From the NCBI GenBank assembly GCA_026826555.1, contig JAKSZT010054581.1, positions 836,902-900,901 on the forward strand: 64,000 bases of DNA. The letters run 5' to 3'. The notes beneath the pieces are model-generated. The model saw only the letters and a list, made by a program, of their open reading frames with translations. It searched no databases and was not told the DNA's origin. Positions 62,201 to 64,000 of this stretch are shown here, piece by piece; within the stretch, counting starts at the first letter, position 1, and the number at the start of each line of letters is the position of its first letter. Origin of the DNA: Tolypeutes matacus (Eukaryota; Chordata; Mammalia; Cingulata; Chlamyphoridae). The position numbers and the translations under genes are program-made.

Positions 62201-62639
62201 TGTATGATGGCTAGGCTAATGTGTCAACACAGCCAGGATTGTGTCCAGTTGTTTGCGGAAGCAAACACTGAGTTAATTATAATAAAAGGACATTTATGGA
62301 CTTTAGTCATCAGTGAGGTCATTGCATCAATGGCTGGTTGCATCTACAATCAACTAAGGAGAATGTAGTCAATAATGAGCGATGTCTCATCTAATCAGTT
62401 GAAGGCCTTAAATGGGGAAGTAATTGCATCATTCTGAGAGGGAACTTTGATCTCTATTTCAGACAGCCAGCATCTCCTGGGAATTTATTAATGGCTTTCA
62501 TCAGAATGGTTTGCAGCCTGCCCCACAGAATTTGGATATGTGCACCCCCATGGTTGCATGAGAGAATTTTATAAAATCTCATACTATTTACAGACATGTC
62601 CTGTCAATTATGCTTCCCTAGAAAACCCTGACTAATACA
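62201..62639 (+). mobile_element. ERVL/MaLR-like 5' LTR
   Basis: About 439 bp, starting TGTATGATGG and ending in CCCTGACTAATACA, the MaLR-type terminus. A primer-site-like 'gctatcaggagtggtt' follows within a few bases and resembles the tRNA-Leu primer site of ERVL relatives. It shares its terminal word, reversed, with the LTR at 16598-17195 but is otherwise different. Confidence 0.65.
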
Positions 62640-62644
62640 GCTTG

Positions 62645-62662
62645 CTATCAGGAGTGGTTCTT
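62645..62662 (+). other. Degenerate primer-binding site (ERVL type)
   Basis: 'gctatcaggagtggttct', just after the LTR end, is a diverged version of the tRNA-Leu-type ERVL primer site. Confidence 0.4.
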
Positions 62663-62859
62663 GAGAAACAGAATCTTAAACATGGGATTTCTGAAGTGGT
62701 TCTGGGTCTTTTGAAATTGGCTTTCTACTCTAATTGGACTAATGGGTCTCTTTCCAATAACCAAGAAGACACTGACAGTCCATGGTATAAGTTTACAGGG
62801 AGATGTCATAATATCATCACTAGATTCCCCTACTTCCATACATTATAAAAGGCAAGGAT

Positions 62860-63111
62860 ATGGGTGAGAGTGTTTTCAACACCTTAACAGAGTTTTGTGG
62901 ATTCAAAAAGTACAATGATGTTGGTTGCCTCCTGCTAAATACTCTGGATACAGTTACAAAAGAAAGGGGTGAGTTAAAGGATTCAAATTTCCAACTTAAA
63001 TGTCACATAAATGGTATGAAAATCTCTATGTGTGCTCTGAAAAAAAATCTTGTTTCATGCAGCCACAGACTTAATATCTCTGAAAACCAGATTCAGAATC
63101 TCATTGTATGA
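62860..63111 (+). pseudogene. ERVL/MaLR gag-like remnant, coiled-coil part
   Basis: Eighty-three open codons contain LLLNTLDTVTKERGELKDSN followed by regularly spaced leucines and charged residues, typical of the coiled-coil N-terminal region of ERVL/MaLR Gag. A stop follows (63109-63111). The next related segment lies in another frame. Confidence 0.55.
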
Positions 63112-63149
63112 GTAGCAGAGTTACAAAGGAAGGTAAAACTCAATCCCAT

Positions 63150-63689
63150 AGGGAGTCTGCTGTTAAAGTGAAGGCATTGATTGGAAAGGAGTGGAAGCCT
63201 GAGGATTGAGATGGAGACATATCAGTTGATGATAATATTGATTCAGACATTGGAACCCAAAATTTTGCTGAGACTTTGCAAGATAAACCTGTGATATCCT
63301 GCCTGGTGAGACCACACAATGTCAAGCCTATATCATTCAGCATCCAGCCTGCCCCAGGAAGTTCCAGACCACTTTCCAACCCTGAGGTGGGTACCAGGCA
63401 AACTAAAGCCTGTACTGCCCAACCTCCTCTCTGCCCCAGGGAGTCTGGACTTTCCCCCAGCCCTGAGGTGCGTACCAGCCAAAGTAAAACCTGCACTGCC
63501 CAGTCTCTGGCCTTCCACAGGGTATCTGGCCCTCCTCCAAGCTCTGAGGCAAGTATCAGCCAAAATTCAACATACACTTCCCAACCTCCATCCTGCTTTG
63601 AGGAATCTACCTTCCAGCCCCTACCTGAAGAGATTAATCCTGCCTTACCAAGTGAAAATTCAAAGAATTCCCTGAGATCAGTAGCTTGA
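63150..63689 (+). pseudogene. ERVL/MaLR gag-like ORF with 27-residue tandem repeats
   Basis: After one stop at about 63208-63210, the frame is open to 63689. Its middle contains three or more repeats of about 27 residues (about 63354-63620). Each runs S-G/S-x-P-x-S-x-E-V/A-x-T/S-x-Q-x-K/S-x-C/Y-T-A/S-Q-P/S, for example SGLSPSPEVRTSQSKTCTAQ and SGPPPSSEASISQNSTYTSQ. The repeat unit is about 81 bp, a multiple of three, so the frame is kept. The protein would be proline/serine-rich and probably disordered. Whether any of this is translated is unknown. Confidence 0.55.
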
Positions 63690-64000
63690 AAGGCATTTCT
63701 AATATTTGCCCTTACCCACACCCACCACTCTTCTTCTCTTCCAGACATTTTACTTGACTAAAATCACAACAAGCCCCCAAGGTTATGTACAAAATGTGAC
63801 CCATAAGGAAGTATGATATACTCTAAAAGAACTGCATGACTTTTCCAAATTATATAGACAGAAATCAGGGAAATATGTGTAGGAATGGATATTCAGGGTA
63901 TGGGATAATGGTCGGAGGAATATAAAGTTGGATCTGGTTGAATTTATTGGTACAATTTCACTAAGCAGTAATTCTGGATTCAACACCATAGCTTGAAGGG
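63690..64000 (+). mobile_element. Continuation of the ERVL/MaLR-like internal region to the window edge
   Basis: No further reading frame is recognisable. The sequence continues without a second LTR, so the provirus extends beyond the window. Confidence 0.45.

Overview
The window is nuclear DNA from a placental mammal, probably a xenarthran. The best guess is the sloth/anteater branch, from recalled resemblance of the L1 3' untranslated sequences and the tRNA-derived SINEs to xenarthran families; no search was run. It has no operons, ribosome-binding sites or long intact host ORFs. Most of it is layered transposable elements around decayed gene pieces.

Layout. 0-7.7 kb: two L1 fragments in series, the second with a two-unit 5' UTR array and a SINE inside its ORF2. 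7.7-9.9 kb: AT/A-rich, unassigned. 10-18 kb: GC-rich, with minisatellites, a 10-N assembly gap and four minus-strand, splice-bounded candidate exons of an unrecognised gene. 18-25.8 kb: mostly unassigned, with a 411-bp ERVK-like solo LTR that has 6-bp target duplications and splits an older MIR. 25.9-35.1 kb: a tandem duplication of about 4.67 kb. Both copies carry a processed TOMM20 pseudogene; copy A has gained a 51-bp inverted templated insertion, and copy B has gained a 516-bp L1 3' fragment and is cut by an endogenous retrovirus. 35.1-38.76 kb: that class I, gamma-like ERV, with 5' LTR, tRNA-Glu primer site, duplicated leader, and broken gag, protease and start of RT. 38.76-45.3 kb: nested L1 pieces on both strands. 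45.4-50.9 kb: a decayed multi-exon RALGDS-like gene covering the end of the RasGEF domain and the Ras-association domain. 51-60 kb: largely unassigned, with L1M, a tRNA-derived SINE and a possible ERV LTR edge. 60-64 kb: reversed L1 3' UTR, an ERV pol scrap, and the 5' end of an ERVL/MaLR-like provirus whose internal ORF holds 27-residue tandem repeats.

Nothing here forms a working host pathway. The main interest is structural: the tandem duplication with its datable insertions, the templated inversion, the L1 5' UTR arrays, the decayed RALGDS-like locus and the repeat-bearing gag-like ORF.
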